Shown: positions 15,445 through 24,129 of the stretch, piece after piece
Position numbering within the stretch: position 1 is the stretch's first letter
How the letters are laid out: every line of letters starts with the position of its first letter
Assembly (NCBI GenBank): GCA_964509695.1
Contig: CAZDXN010000007.1
Location: 1-41,552, forward strand
DNA: 41,552 nt
Reading direction: 5' to 3'
DNA from: 2-01-FULL-50-23 sp964509695
GTDB taxonomy: Bacteria > Patescibacteriota > Microgenomatia > UBA1400 > MFAQ01
Notes under the pieces: model-generated
Databases searched by the model: none
Told to the model about the DNA's origin: nothing
What the model saw: only the letters and a program-made list of their open reading frames with translations
Position numbers and translations under genes: made by a program

Positions 15445-17457
15445 ATGAAAACGCTCCACGTGACCAACCGGATTTATCCGGAATTTAATGGCGGCAACGA
15501 GATCCATATTTATGATCTTTGCCATGAATTGGCCAGTGCAGGAGAGAAGACCGTCATCTTCACTCAAGTCAGTGACGCGAAAATAGAAACAATTACTACC
15601 AATATCAGGAGGGACGGAAAACTAAAAATTTATTCTCTACGGCTAGCACCTCTAACCAGCAAAATCAGACTGCTCCGGTCTCTCTTCAGCAAAGAATACC
15701 GGCTAGTCAAATTCTTTCTTGAGGTTATTCAGAAAGAAAAACCGAATATCGTTCATTTTCACCACCTCATGGAACTCTCTCCACTACTTCTTGTCATCTG
15801 CCGTTTCAAGGGAATTCCTCATCTTCTCGACCTCAATGATTACTGGTTCATCTGTCCCGGGACTTATCTTCTCTGCCGTGGCAAAATCGGAAAATGTGCC
15901 GGAAGTTGCGTCTGGAAACAACCAAAATCCATCAAAGCAGTTCTCTTGGCAAAAACAAAACAAAAAAGTCTGCTTCGCTTGTATGGTTATCTCAAAACCA
16001 TCTCTCACCGAATATTTTGGAATTTGATTTTAAACCACACCGATACTACTCTAATTGCCGTCTCCAATCGGGTCAGAGAAATTCATGAGAGGTACCATCT
16101 TCACGGAATCAAAATTATCGTCAAATATAGTGGTATCAAAGTGGAGAGACTATTCGCGAGAAAGATCGATCAAAAACTCTTGCGGGTTGGTTATATCGGT
16201 GCCCTGATCGAAGCCAAAGGGGTCAGGGTCCTCATCGCCGCCTTCAGAAAATTAAAGCGCAAAAATGTCAGCTTAACCTTATTTGGACAAGACGGGTATG
16301 GTGGAAACAAACTGACCCAGATGATCGGCGACGACCAAAGAATCAAACTTGGCCCGGCCTTTGACCATCAGGACCTACCCAAGATCTTATCGAATCTCGA
16401 TCTTCTGGTAATTCCATCCATCTATGAAGAAGCTTTTTGCCTCGTCCTCTCCGAAGGCTTGGCCGCTCACCTGCCGCTAATTGTCAGTAATATCGGTGGC
16501 ATGGCCGAAAGGATCGTCGACAAGAAAAATGGCTTTTTGATAAAGCCGGGCAGCGTCGCCGACCTCGCCCGAAAATTAGACGATATCCTCGGTCATTATC
16601 AAGATGTCACTGCAAATCTTGATTACTCACTGGGCCAATTCACTCTCGCCGACGAAACAAAACAATTACGCTTGATTTATAACGTCCTCAACTTCAAAGA
16701 GGAACAAGGCACGGTTACCGTTTTGGGTGGGCCACTGCGCGGATATCATTTATTTCTAGCCCCCCAGAAAGGGCTTTTCTGGCAGGATATGGTTTTGGGG
16801 ATTTATGACGGCTTCATTTACGACTGGCTCAAAGAGCACTTTGATCTGACCAACGAAGTGGTTTGGGACATCGGCGCCCACGTCGGTTATCACTCCTTAG
16901 GTTTTGCCGCACTTGTTGGTGAGAAGGGGAGAGTCATTGCCTTTGAACCAAACCAGTATAACCAAAAGAGATTGGCTAAAAATCTGGATCTCAATCCCAA
17001 TCTAGTCAAACGAATCAAGATTATCAGGGCGGCACTGTCCGACAAGAACGGGACCGTTGAATTTATCATGAGCAGTGAGGTCGAAGACACCAGAAGCAGC
17101 GGCAGTCACCTCGGCGGCATAATACCCCCAGAAAAACCATCCGTCTATGAAGGTTTTAAGAATACAAAAGTAAAGACTTATCGTGCCGATACCCTAGTAG
17201 CTAGAAAAATCGTGCTACCTCCAAGTGTCATAAAAATCGATGTCGAAGGCGCCGAGGAGTTAGTCATCAGGGGTGCGGAGAAAATCATCAGCAAACACAA
17301 GCCAATCTTATTTATTGAAGTCCATGGCATCCTTCAGATGTATGCCTTGGGGAAAATTCTCACCAAACTAAAATATAAACTCGAATTACTCGACTCCGAC
17401 GGGGGATCATCAAGCAGATGCTTCGTAGTGGCCACCTCCTTCAAACTAGTACAATAG
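15445..17457 (+). CDS. Two-domain protein: GT4 glycosyltransferase fused to FkbM-type methyltransferase
   Basis: 670 residues. The first about 415 form a GT4 GT-B enzyme: VTNRIYPEFNGGNEIHIYDLCHEL, VHFHHLMELSP, LLRVGYIGALIEAKGVRVLIAAF, IPSIYEEAFCLVLSEGLAAHLPLIVSNIGGMAERIVDKKNGFLI. Residues about 430-670 form a SAM-dependent methyltransferase of the FkbM family: VWDIGAHVGYHSLGFAALVGEKGRVIAFEPNQYN (SAM-binding loop) and the FkbM signature VIKIDVEGAEELVIRGAEKII...PILFIEVHG. FkbM proteins O-methylate sugars or polyketides, so one polypeptide could add a sugar and then methylate it, for example as a chain cap. There is no stop or frameshift between the domains. TATCAT lies 8 nt before the ATG. Confidence 0.9.
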   Translation: MKTLHVTNRIYPEFNGGNEIHIYDLCHELASAGEKTVIFTQVSDAKIETITTNIRRDGKLKIYSLRLAPLTSKIRLLRSLFSKEYRLVKFFLEVIQKEKPNIVHFHHLMELSPLLLVICRFKGIPHLLDLNDYWFICPGTYLLCRGKIGKCAGSCVWKQPKSIKAVLLAKTKQKSLLRLYGYLKTISHRIFWNLILNHTDTTLIAVSNRVREIHERYHLHGIKIIVKYSGIKVERLFARKIDQKLLRVGYIGALIEAKGVRVLIAAFRKLKRKNVSLTLFGQDGYGGNKLTQMIGDDQRIKLGPAFDHQDLPKILSNLDLLVIPSIYEEAFCLVLSEGLAAHLPLIVSNIGGMAERIVDKKNGFLIKPGSVADLARKLDDILGHYQDVTANLDYSLGQFTLADETKQLRLIYNVLNFKEEQGTVTVLGGPLRGYHLFLAPQKGLFWQDMVLGIYDGFIYDWLKEHFDLTNEVVWDIGAHVGYHSLGFAALVGEKGRVIAFEPNQYNQKRLAKNLDLNPNLVKRIKIIRAALSDKNGTVEFIMSSEVEDTRSSGSHLGGIIPPEKPSVYEGFKNTKVKTYRADTLVARKIVLPPSVIKIDVEGAEELVIRGAEKIISKHKPILFIEVHGILQMYALGKILTKLKYKLELLDSDGGSSSRCFVVATSFKLVQ

Positions 17458-17464
17458 GCCTTAA

Positions 17465-18148
17465 ATGGGATTGTCAGTGATTGTTCTAACCAACAAGAAA
17501 CCGGTAGAGATTAAAAGAACACTTGACTCAGTGTCTTTTGCCGACGAAGTAATTCTGATTCCAGATCGGAAGGTCCCGCTGACTGACTTTTCGGCGGCGA
17601 GAAATTCAGGCTTATCAAAAGCCAAAAACGACTGGGTCCTCTTTGTTGACGACGATGAAGTTGTCAGTCGGGCACTAGCAAAGGAAATAAAAGCAGCGAT
17701 AAAATCAACCACCGAATTTTCCGGATACTACCTGAGGCGACTCGATAAATATCACGGTCAAGTACTTCACCACGGCGAGACGGGGAATACGAAAATAATT
17801 AGATTGGGGAAAAAATCCGCCGGCAGATTCTTTCGTTCCGTTCACGAAGTTTGGAAGATAAACGGACGTGTCGGTGCACTAAAAAACGCTTTAATTCACG
17901 AAAGAGGGGAGTTAGTCGCGCCATTCATGGGTCGCATGATTCGCTATTCTCCTCTCGACGCAGGACAACTGAACCAAGAGAACAAACCCTTCGCCTATTG
18001 GCGCTTATTTTTGAATCCGAAAGCAAAGTTTATCCTCAATTATTTTCTCGAGTTCGGTTTTCTGGATGGCTACTTGGGTTTATTCCAAGCCTACTTAATG
18101 AGCGTTCAGTCATTAACTGTCCGCGTTTTCCAATGGCAAAAAACCTAA
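17465..18148 (+). CDS. Family 2 glycosyltransferase (WaaE/KdtX-like)
   Basis: 227 residues resembling the LPS-core beta-glucosyltransferase WaaE group of GT2: LSVIVLTNKKPVEIKRTLDSVSFADEVILIPD, FSAARNSGLSKAKNDWVLFVDDDEVVS (metal-binding DDD), FSGYYLRRLDKYHGQ, and TKIIRLGKKSAGRFFRSVHEVWKI with the conserved VHE. It starts 7 bp after the fusion gene and its end overlaps the next gene by 16 bp, so it sits in one operon with the membrane glycosyltransferases. The donor is unknown. Confidence 0.88.
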   Translation: MGLSVIVLTNKKPVEIKRTLDSVSFADEVILIPDRKVPLTDFSAARNSGLSKAKNDWVLFVDDDEVVSRALAKEIKAAIKSTTEFSGYYLRRLDKYHGQVLHHGETGNTKIIRLGKKSAGRFFRSVHEVWKINGRVGALKNALIHERGELVAPFMGRMIRYSPLDAGQLNQENKPFAYWRLFLNPKAKFILNYFLEFGFLDGYLGLFQAYLMSVQSLTVRVFQWQKT

Positions 18149-19494
18149 TTAAACTTAATCTTTCTATCTTCATCGGCATAGCAGGCATTAATTTCCTGGG
18201 GGTATTTATGCCCGAACTCGGTTTCGATGCCCTTTGGTATCACCTCACCTTGAGCAAGCTCTTCTTGTCGAAACACCAATGGTACTTCCCCGGCGGTCTC
18301 TACTACTACTCCGCTATGCCCCGTCTCGGGGAATTGATTGGCCTACCCTTTCTCGCCCTCTTCGGTTATATCGGTCCGAAATTTGTTCAGTTTTTCTCAG
18401 GCTTAATCGCCAGTTTACTCATCTACCGACTGGCCAAAAGATTTACCCAGGACAAACTCCTCTCCCTCACTGCCGTCAATCTTTTTTACGCCACTTGGCT
18501 CGTTAGCTGGCAGAGTAGCAGCGCCTACGTCGATCTGATCCGCACCCTCTTCGAACTCTCCGCCCTATTCATAATTCTTAAATCAAAATTCTTAAATCAT
18601 AAATCAATACTACTAGCGGGTTTATTTATGGGTTTTGCCATCGGTGTCAAATGGCACGCCCTAGGGACACTGGCTTTACTGTCATTTATTTTTACCCCGG
18701 CAATAATTCCCATAGCTTTATTGATCGCCTTTCCATGGTTTCTGATCGCTTTTCACTTTACCGGCAACCCTCTTCATCCCTTGTTTGAACGCTTTATGAC
18801 CACCACCCAACTCGCCCAAGTTGAACCTCATTTTTACGCGCCCCTTTCCATCCTTCGTCGCATTATTGCGTCCCCCATCTTTCTCACTCGACCCGCCGAT
18901 GATTTTCTTTCTCCAGTAACCGGGGTGATTTATATGATTTCATTTTTTGGCCTAATTTCTTCAAACAAAATCATCAGAAAAGTTTCTCTTTTTGGCATTC
19001 TTGGTACCTTCATGTTTCTATTAATTCCGCCACCCTCAACTCGCTATTTCTTGCCCTATTTTCCCGCCATAATCATCGTTTCCGCTTACATTCTATCCCA
19101 ACTCAAGAATATTTATTCCAATTTGTTTGTCGTTATCTTTACCCTCTCCGCCTTCTTAATTTTTGGTCTTCGGCTTTATGCTTTCGCCAAATACTTGCCT
19201 TATCTATACGGAAAACATTCCCTCAATCAGTTTCTCGCCAGCCAAAGTTATCGTCTTCCCGATACCTTTATCGACGCCGATGACTATGTCAAAAATAATC
19301 TTTCACCCAGCGCCAGTTATGCTATTAGTTCTCTCCACAATCTTTATTATTTCCCCTACAACTTCGATCACGAAAGCTTTGCCGGGGGAGATATAGAATA
19401 CGATTATCTTGTGACAAAAAATACCGACCCAAAATCAATTGACGGAGAACTGCTTCATACTAACGAATTGGGAATTCAAATATTTAAACTATGA
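18133..19494 (+). CDS. Integral-membrane glycosyltransferase (GT39/ArnT-like)
   Basis: 453 residues from the ATG at 18133, with about 10-12 predicted membrane segments and a first extracellular loop ELGFDALWYHLTLSKLF whose Asp matches the catalytic loop of GT-C enzymes using polyprenyl-phosphate sugars. The start is chosen because MAKNLIKLNLSIFIGIAGINFLGVF leads straight into the first membrane helix; the longer open frame to 17851 runs antiphase through the preceding gene. It overlaps that gene by 16 bp and the next by 4 bp. A 14-bp period direct repeat near 18573 encodes KSKFLNHKS in a cytoplasmic loop. Likely transfers sugar from a lipid carrier on the outer membrane face. Confidence 0.8.
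   Translation: MAKNLIKLNLSIFIGIAGINFLGVFMPELGFDALWYHLTLSKLFLSKHQWYFPGGLYYYSAMPRLGELIGLPFLALFGYIGPKFVQFFSGLIASLLIYRLAKRFTQDKLLSLTAVNLFYATWLVSWQSSSAYVDLIRTLFELSALFIILKSKFLNHKSILLAGLFMGFAIGVKWHALGTLALLSFIFTPAIIPIALLIAFPWFLIAFHFTGNPLHPLFERFMTTTQLAQVEPHFYAPLSILRRIIASPIFLTRPADDFLSPVTGVIYMISFFGLISSNKIIRKVSLFGILGTFMFLLIPPPSTRYFLPYFPAIIIVSAYILSQLKNIYSNLFVVIFTLSAFLIFGLRLYAFAKYLPYLYGKHSLNQFLASQSYRLPDTFIDADDYVKNNLSPSASYAISSLHNLYYFPYNFDHESFAGGDIEYDYLVTKNTDPKSIDGELLHTNELGIQIFKL
18573..18606 (+). repeat. Direct repeat AATTCTTAAATCA inside a membrane glycosyltransferase gene
   Basis: Two perfect 13-bp copies (18573-18585, 18587-18599) with a third partial AAATCA (18601-18606). They encode the loop LKSKFLNHKS. 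The AAATCA core also occurs in the AAATCAC array at 5482, where NHKS is encoded too. Confidence 0.7.
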
Positions 19495-20864
19495 AATATC
19501 GTCATCTTTTTATTTTCCTCTTCCTATTTTTATGGATCTTTCTCGGCCTTTATCTTGCCCGGGTCGAGTCGCCCACCTTTGATGAACCGATTCATCTTAA
19601 AGCCGGCTACCTCTACTCGACAGGGGATTACAACTTTGACCCCATCGACCCCCCCCTCTTTCGCAGCGTCGTCTATACTCTCGGGAAGCAAATCGAATCC
19701 ATCACCGGATCCTCAAACACTCTTTTTCCGTATCGGGCCGTCGTCGTCATCCTCACCGGACTTGCCCTCTGTCTTCTCCTTTGGCCGCTTTTTTCGCACT
19801 CACTCTTTTCCGGCCTGTTGGGGAGTGTTCTCTTTGCCTATGAACCGAGTCTCATTGCCCACAGCCACTACTTCACCACCGATGCCATTTCCGCCCTTAC
19901 TTCAGTCATAGCCTCCCTCCTGATATTGAAAGGTTTCTGGAAAACCAAGCGCCAATTCTTTATTCTCTCTCTTATTTTTGCCTTAGCCGTTTCTTTGAAA
20001 GTGGCCACTTTGGCACTACTATTACCGGTTTTATTAATCAAACTTCCCCGTCTTGGCAAAAGTCGGCTCGTTTATCTAACCCTAACTACTCTCATTATTA
20101 TTTTGATCACCTATGATTTCCATTTTGGAGGCTATCTTCGCGCCCTCAAAGAAAACATTCTCTTTGGTTGGCGGGGACAACCGATCTTTTTCACTGGTAA
20201 ACTTTTCTCCCACGCACCATTTTACAAGACTCTAGTCGTACTTCTTTTAAAGACCACCCTTCCGATTCTAATTCTCACCTCTTGGTCACTAAAGAAAGGC
20301 AAAAATATTGGTGCCTATCTTGCTATTTTCATCATCATAGTTTTGGTTAATTTACTCAAACCGCTAAACTTCGGTATGCGCCATCTGCTTCCGGCCGAAA
20401 TCGCCCTGATTCTCATCGCCTCCCACGTCAAGCCAAAGACGATCACGAACTGGATGGTCTTTAGTCTGCTTATCATCTGGCAGATAGTCTCATTCCGAAA
20501 TGCACTCCCCCAAACCATTACCTACACCAACGAGCTTTCGCGAAAACCATTTCAAATTTTTACCGACTCAGATTATGACTGGGGTCAAGGCCTGCTCCTA
20601 CTCGGGCAGGAGCTCTCACGCAAAAACATTACCGGTTATCAGCTCGCCTATTTTGGGAACGTCGACCCCTTATTATATCTGGGAAAATACGAAAGAATTC
20701 ACGACGAAAATCCGGTTGGCACCCTACCGACCCAAAAGGTTGATTATTCCAAACCGACAATTATTAGCGTCACCTGCTATTATCTTTGTGGCTATTACCA
20801 GGATCCAATATTTTCCCAAAAACCAAAACAACTGATCTCCCAATCATTCTTCTACCTCCCATGA
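19491..20864 (+). CDS. Integral-membrane glycosyltransferase (GT39/PMT-like)
   Basis: 457 residues and many membrane segments. The first loop after helix 1 reads LARVESPTFDEPIHLKAGYLYSTGDYNFDPIDPPLFR, with the Asp-Glu pair typical of protein-mannosyltransferase-like GT-C enzymes, and FGMRHLLPAEIALI matches their conserved C-terminal RH-L-P motif. A soluble C-terminal part follows (FTDSDYDWGQGLLLLGQEL...), also common in this group. The start forms ATGA with the preceding stop, and the stop forms ATGA with the next start. It probably glycosylates proteins or lipid-linked glycans outside the membrane using a polyprenyl-phosphate sugar. Confidence 0.85.
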   Translation: MKYRHLFIFLFLFLWIFLGLYLARVESPTFDEPIHLKAGYLYSTGDYNFDPIDPPLFRSVVYTLGKQIESITGSSNTLFPYRAVVVILTGLALCLLLWPLFSHSLFSGLLGSVLFAYEPSLIAHSHYFTTDAISALTSVIASLLILKGFWKTKRQFFILSLIFALAVSLKVATLALLLPVLLIKLPRLGKSRLVYLTLTTLIIILITYDFHFGGYLRALKENILFGWRGQPIFFTGKLFSHAPFYKTLVVLLLKTTLPILILTSWSLKKGKNIGAYLAIFIIIVLVNLLKPLNFGMRHLLPAEIALILIASHVKPKTITNWMVFSLLIIWQIVSFRNALPQTITYTNELSRKPFQIFTDSDYDWGQGLLLLGQELSRKNITGYQLAYFGNVDPLLYLGKYERIHDENPVGTLPTQKVDYSKPTIISVTCYYLCGYYQDPIFSQKPKQLISQSFFYLP

Positions 20865-21862
20865 TCAACTTATTATTGATAATTTCCATCTTCGTTTGGC
20901 CCTTCGGCCAACTCCTTCAATTAACTCCGCTGGGGTCTCCACTTCATCTCCAGTCACTTGACATCATTTCGGCTTTATTGTTTCTTTCTCTTTTTATCTC
21001 TTCCTCTCGGAAAAAAATTACCCAAGACCCTCTCTTCAAACCATTAGTAATTTTTTGCTTGGTCGCCCTCCTATCCCGGGGAGATCCAGCCTACCTACTC
21101 CGCTTCGTTTCCTACACTTCGTTCTATTTTGCCTTTCGGGTCGTCGAGTTTCGACGCTATTATCCCTACATTGTCATTTCCTCCATGATCTTCATGACCA
21201 TCGGCCTTCTTCAATATTTTATTCTACCTGACACCCGGTTCTTGACCTATCTTGGGTTTGACGATCACTATTTTAGACTGATTGGAAGTCTTCTCGACCC
21301 AAATTTTACCGGTCTTGTTCTCGTCGTATTTATTCTTCTTGCCCCGAAATTATTTTTCCTGCTTCCCCTGATTGCTCTTGCCCTGACTTTCTCCCGCGCT
21401 TCATTTCTCTCCCTCGGAGTTTCCCTAATCTATCTTGCCGCCGTGAAAAAGCAGTTCCAGCTTCTACTCCTACTTCTAATTCTTGGTATCGCTCTCTATT
21501 TTGTCCCCAAACCATTCGGCGAAGGCGTGAATCTCTTTCGGACCTTCTCAATTGTCAGTCGGCTTGAGAATCAAAGCCAAGCCCTCGCCATCTTTGCCCA
21601 GAATCCAATCCTGGGGGTTGGCTTTGGTCCGCGAAAAATCGACAGTAGTTTTATCTTTGTTTTGACTACTACCGGCGTTGTTGGTTTTGTCAGTTTCCTG
21701 GTCTTTTTGAAAAAAGCCTGGAAGCAAACCGCCGACCCGCTCGTCAAAGCCGCCCTCCTAGTCATTCTGGTCCACTCACTTTTTAACAACAGTTTCTTCT
21801 ATACCCCGGTCCTCGCTCTTTTCTTTTTACTTCTGAATTTTCGCTCTAGTAGGTCAGCTTGA
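20861..21862 (+). CDS. O-antigen ligase / polymerase-like membrane protein
   Basis: From the ATG at 20861 the product is 333 residues, starting directly in a membrane helix (MINLLLIISIFVWPFGQLL). About 10 membrane segments and the motif IFAQNPILGVGFGPRKIDSSFIFVLTTTGVVGFVSFL place it in the Wzy/WaaL (O-antigen ligase, PF04932) superfamily. It lies last in the operon after the two GT-C enzymes and would polymerise or ligate the flipped glycan outside the membrane. The longer frame from 20786 lies inside the previous gene; the ATGA overlap at 20861 decides the start. Its end overlaps the convergent Ig-like gene by 17 bp. Confidence 0.85.
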   Translation: MINLLLIISIFVWPFGQLLQLTPLGSPLHLQSLDIISALLFLSLFISSSRKKITQDPLFKPLVIFCLVALLSRGDPAYLLRFVSYTSFYFAFRVVEFRRYYPYIVISSMIFMTIGLLQYFILPDTRFLTYLGFDDHYFRLIGSLLDPNFTGLVLVVFILLAPKLFFLLPLIALALTFSRASFLSLGVSLIYLAAVKKQFQLLLLLLILGIALYFVPKPFGEGVNLFRTFSIVSRLENQSQALAIFAQNPILGVGFGPRKIDSSFIFVLTTTGVVGFVSFLVFLKKAWKQTADPLVKAALLVILVHSLFNNSFFYTPVLALFFLLLNFRSSRSA

Positions 21863-22547
21863 TCTTCACCGTCCTCTCGACCGTATTTCCCGCTTTATCA
21901 GTAGCTTTGACTGAGACATTGTTATCGCCTTGGCTCAGACGAACGATTGAATTAAAGTTTCCGTTCGAGTCCAATCTGACATAGTTTCCATTGATAGTCA
22001 CGGAAGCATCCGTCTTGCTCACCTTACCAGAAAAAGTTACATTTTGGTTGTTCTGACCAAACACCTCTGATCCGTCTTTGGGTGAATCGACGGTAATTTC
22101 AACTCCTTTGACGTCAAAATCAATTGTTTTTATTACAGATTGACTTGTATTTTCGGCCCCGTCTTTGGCCACCGCCTGAATTTTATTGCTCCCCGGACTC
22201 AATTTCACTTCCGTCTTGAATAATCCGCTGTCGTCACTATTGGTGTTCGTCGCCTCGGCGTCATTAAGTAGGATCTTCACCTCCACATTAGACTCCGTGT
22301 AACCTTCGATCTTAAGCGTTGCCGAATTAGTTGCCTCGGCCAAGGGTGAAAGGACAGGAATCTGAGGAGGCAACACGTCTTCGCTGGAATTGATATCCGT
22401 AGCCTTTTGGCCAGAGGGTCCGGCCAAAATATTTATAAACCAAGGCAATCCCCACTTGAACATCACTATTATTAGAACAATCGCCAAAACTCCCCACATC
22501 AGTCCCGAACCGCCCCTTCTCTTCCTCGTTGAAAATCTTCCTGCCAT
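21846..22547 (-). CDS. Membrane-anchored protein with bacterial Ig-like domains
   Basis: 233 residues from the ATG at 22547: a basic N-terminus (MAGRFSTRKRRGG), one membrane helix (about 15-40, GVLAIVLIIVMFKWGLPWFINIL), a short linker, then two beta-sandwich repeats. Repeat 1 (PQIPVLSPLAEATNSATLKIEGYTESNVEVKILLND...SPGSNKIQAVAKDGAENTS) and repeat 2 (VEITVDSPKDGSEVFGQNNQNVTFSGKVSKTDASVTINGN...SQGDNNVSVKATDKAGNTVERTVKI) are Ig-like folds like those of glucodextranase domain B. Topology predicts them outside the cell, so it may bind or organise surface material. The start at 22547 is supported by a TATGAT box exactly 6 nt upstream. Confidence 0.85.
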   Translation of the reverse strand: MAGRFSTRKRRGGSGLMWGVLAIVLIIVMFKWGLPWFINILAGPSGQKATDINSSEDVLPPQIPVLSPLAEATNSATLKIEGYTESNVEVKILLNDAEATNTNSDDSGLFKTEVKLSPGSNKIQAVAKDGAENTSQSVIKTIDFDVKGVEITVDSPKDGSEVFGQNNQNVTFSGKVSKTDASVTINGNYVRLDSNGNFNSIVRLSQGDNNVSVKATDKAGNTVERTVKIKLTY

Positions 22548-22553
22548 ACCCCC

Positions 22554-22559
22554 ATCATA
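22554..22559 (-). promoter_or_regulatory. -10 box TATGAT, 6 nt before the ATG at 22547
   Basis: TATGAT, spacer GGGGGT, ATG. The spacer is identical to that of the coiled-coil gene at 25435. Confidence 0.55.
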
Positions 22560-23202
22560 TATCAAACCCCCGGCTTCGCAACACGTCAAGCACTTGCTCT
22601 TCGGGCAAAGTGGCCATCATTTCGTCCAATTCCAATCTATATTGCTCCTTATCCCTAAATGCATCAGCAACTTCTTCAGGTTGATTGTGATAAGGTCTTT
22701 CGGCCATTTCTTTCAAGTAGTGAATTTTATCGATGACATTAAACCTAAACCTCTCATCCTGATGGGCGAGTTTTGTATAAATTTCTTTATCACCAGCGCA
22801 GCTCAAACTTGCATTTTCTCCAAATTGAATGGTTTGCGCAGGAGTAATATAATAACTTTTATCTGGACTGGTCGCCCCAATAAGAACTCCCGATCTAAGT
22901 TCAATGAACATATCGTATGAGCCAAAGGTTTCCTCTTCTTGGTGAACGGCCATAATACAGTGCCGATACGCTCTACCGCATTCGTCCAACCATCCACCAT
23001 GTCCGTTCGCTTCCAAAGCTAAGTATGGAATTTGTCTCAACAAATGAATTTGTCGAAAGTAATATTGCCTGATTTCCCAAGCAGCTTGAGCAACAATTTT
23101 GTCAGCATTCTCCACAGCCTGATTCGGCCACTCAACGGACGCGACAATTTCTCTAAACTCTGGCCCACCCCGTTTGCTTTTAGCATTGGAAAGTCTAAAC
23201 AT
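22555..23202 (-). CDS. Unknown 215-residue protein
   Basis: From the ATG at 23202, which overlaps the preceding gene by 8 bp, the product is soluble and mixed alpha/beta: MFRLSNAKSKRGGPEFREIVASVEWPNQAVENADKI at the N-terminus, a central beta-like part (YDMFIELRSGVLIGATSPDKSYYITPAQTIQFG) and a helical, acidic C-terminus (EMMATLPEEQVLDVLRSRGFDI). I do not recognise a family. The longer frame from 23256 lies inside the preceding gene. Overlap with the gene before it suggests that both act together. Confidence 0.65.
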   Translation of the reverse strand: MFRLSNAKSKRGGPEFREIVASVEWPNQAVENADKIVAQAAWEIRQYYFRQIHLLRQIPYLALEANGHGGWLDECGRAYRHCIMAVHQEEETFGSYDMFIELRSGVLIGATSPDKSYYITPAQTIQFGENASLSCAGDKEIYTKLAHQDERFRFNVIDKIHYLKEMAERPYHNQPEEVADAFRDKEQYRLELDEMMATLPEEQVLDVLRSRGFDI

Positions 23203-23623
23203 TTGTGGTTCCCGGGATGACAATGGTGACGTGCCTCGGGGGCTTGGAATATTCAATCACCCCCAGCCTCTCAAGCTCTTGCATTACGTACAAGACAATA
23301 TTATTTGACAAATCACCATCGTCATCAATAAATACTCTGACTATCTCCCTCAGTTCCCATGAAGCAATAGGCATTTCTGGGTTTTCAGCGTCTCTTTTCC
23401 GCAGGACGACCATAATCCCGTTGATAGCCTCCTGCCTCTTGATAACCAGTTCGCCTCTGATACGGGGACCAAGAGGAATCGCAGAAAATTCTTCAGTGGT
23501 CAAGCCGTATCTGAGAATGTCTTCTTCAGTTGGAATTAAATTCCGAATTCGTTGCAATTCAGCAATTTTTTCTTCCAATCTTGCGGCTCTTGTTGGTCTC
23601 TGCCACTTCTCGGTTCCGTTCAT
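23195..23623 (-). CDS. Unknown 142-residue protein, possible winged-helix C-terminus
   Basis: Starts MNGTEKWQRPTRAARLEEKIAELQRIRNLIPTEEDILRYG with a helical N-terminal half; the C-terminal half (ASWELREIVRVFIDDDGDLSNNIVLYVMQELERLGVIEYSKPPRHVTIVIPG) has the helix-helix-hairpin pattern of a winged-helix domain, which is only a suggestion. The ATG at 23623 is preferred over the longer frame from 23668; a TATATT box lies 10 nt before it. The stop overlaps the next gene by 8 bp. A DNA-binding or regulatory role is possible but not shown. Confidence 0.65.
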   Translation of the reverse strand: MNGTEKWQRPTRAARLEEKIAELQRIRNLIPTEEDILRYGLTTEEFSAIPLGPRIRGELVIKRQEAINGIMVVLRKRDAENPEMPIASWELREIVRVFIDDDGDLSNNIVLYVMQELERLGVIEYSKPPRHVTIVIPGTTNV

Positions 23624-23639
23624 ATCTATGAGTAATATA

Positions 23640-24128
23640 TCACAGTATTTCCACAACTCTAGGCCCAACTATTTTCTGGTAGTCAGCAGATTTCATCGCC
23701 ACCGAGAAGCTTCGATCTCCGGCGTTAAAAACAATTTTCTCGTTTTCGAAAAGTAGGGGATCGGCAACGACAGGAAGGTCAAACAGGTTCCCAAATGGCG
23801 GTACCCCTCCGGGAAGCACACCGTCGGTAATTTGAATGACCTCCTCTTCAGTCGCAAACCGGACATCTCGAGCCCCAAACAACTGTTTCACTTTGGTGAA
23901 ATCAAATCGCCGGTCTCCCGGCAAAACCAGCATCACAAAAGATTTATCAGCCGCCGATTTTTTCACCCGCACAATCATCGCCTTGGCCCCTTGGGCCCGC
24001 GAGTACCCCGTCCTTACTTTCCCCGCCTCCTCGCTGGTTCTCACCGGCTCATGTTCAAAGGTCTCAAACCAATACCCCCCGTTCTTCAACAACTCGACGA
24101 TTTTAGCTACCACCTTATGATATTCCAT
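23640..24128 (-). CDS. YbaK/ProX-type aminoacyl-tRNA deacylase
   Basis: 162 residues of the YbaK/aminoacyl-tRNA synthetase-associated domain family (PF04073). Visible marks are FETFEHEPVRTSEEAGKVRTGYSRAQGAKAMIVRVKK, with the lysine of the catalytic region, VMLVLPGDRRFDFTKVKQLFGARDVRFATEEEVIQITDGVLPGGVPPFGN, with the diagnostic G-x-x-PPFG loop, and a final IVFNAGDRSFSVAMKSADY. Members hydrolyse mischarged tRNAs in trans in the cytoplasm; which amino acid is removed here is unknown. It starts one base after the stop of the DinD-like gene, so the two are probably co-transcribed. Confidence 0.9.
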   Translation of the reverse strand: MEYHKVVAKIVELLKNGGYWFETFEHEPVRTSEEAGKVRTGYSRAQGAKAMIVRVKKSAADKSFVMLVLPGDRRFDFTKVKQLFGARDVRFATEEEVIQITDGVLPGGVPPFGNLFDLPVVADPLLFENEKIVFNAGDRSFSVAMKSADYQKIVGPRVVEIL

Positions 24129-24129
24129 A

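Noticed and set aside
17851..18132. Long N-terminal extension of the GT-C gene at 18133
   Set aside because: The extension is an out-of-frame reading of the WaaE-like gene, with basic low-complexity sequence and no membrane helix.
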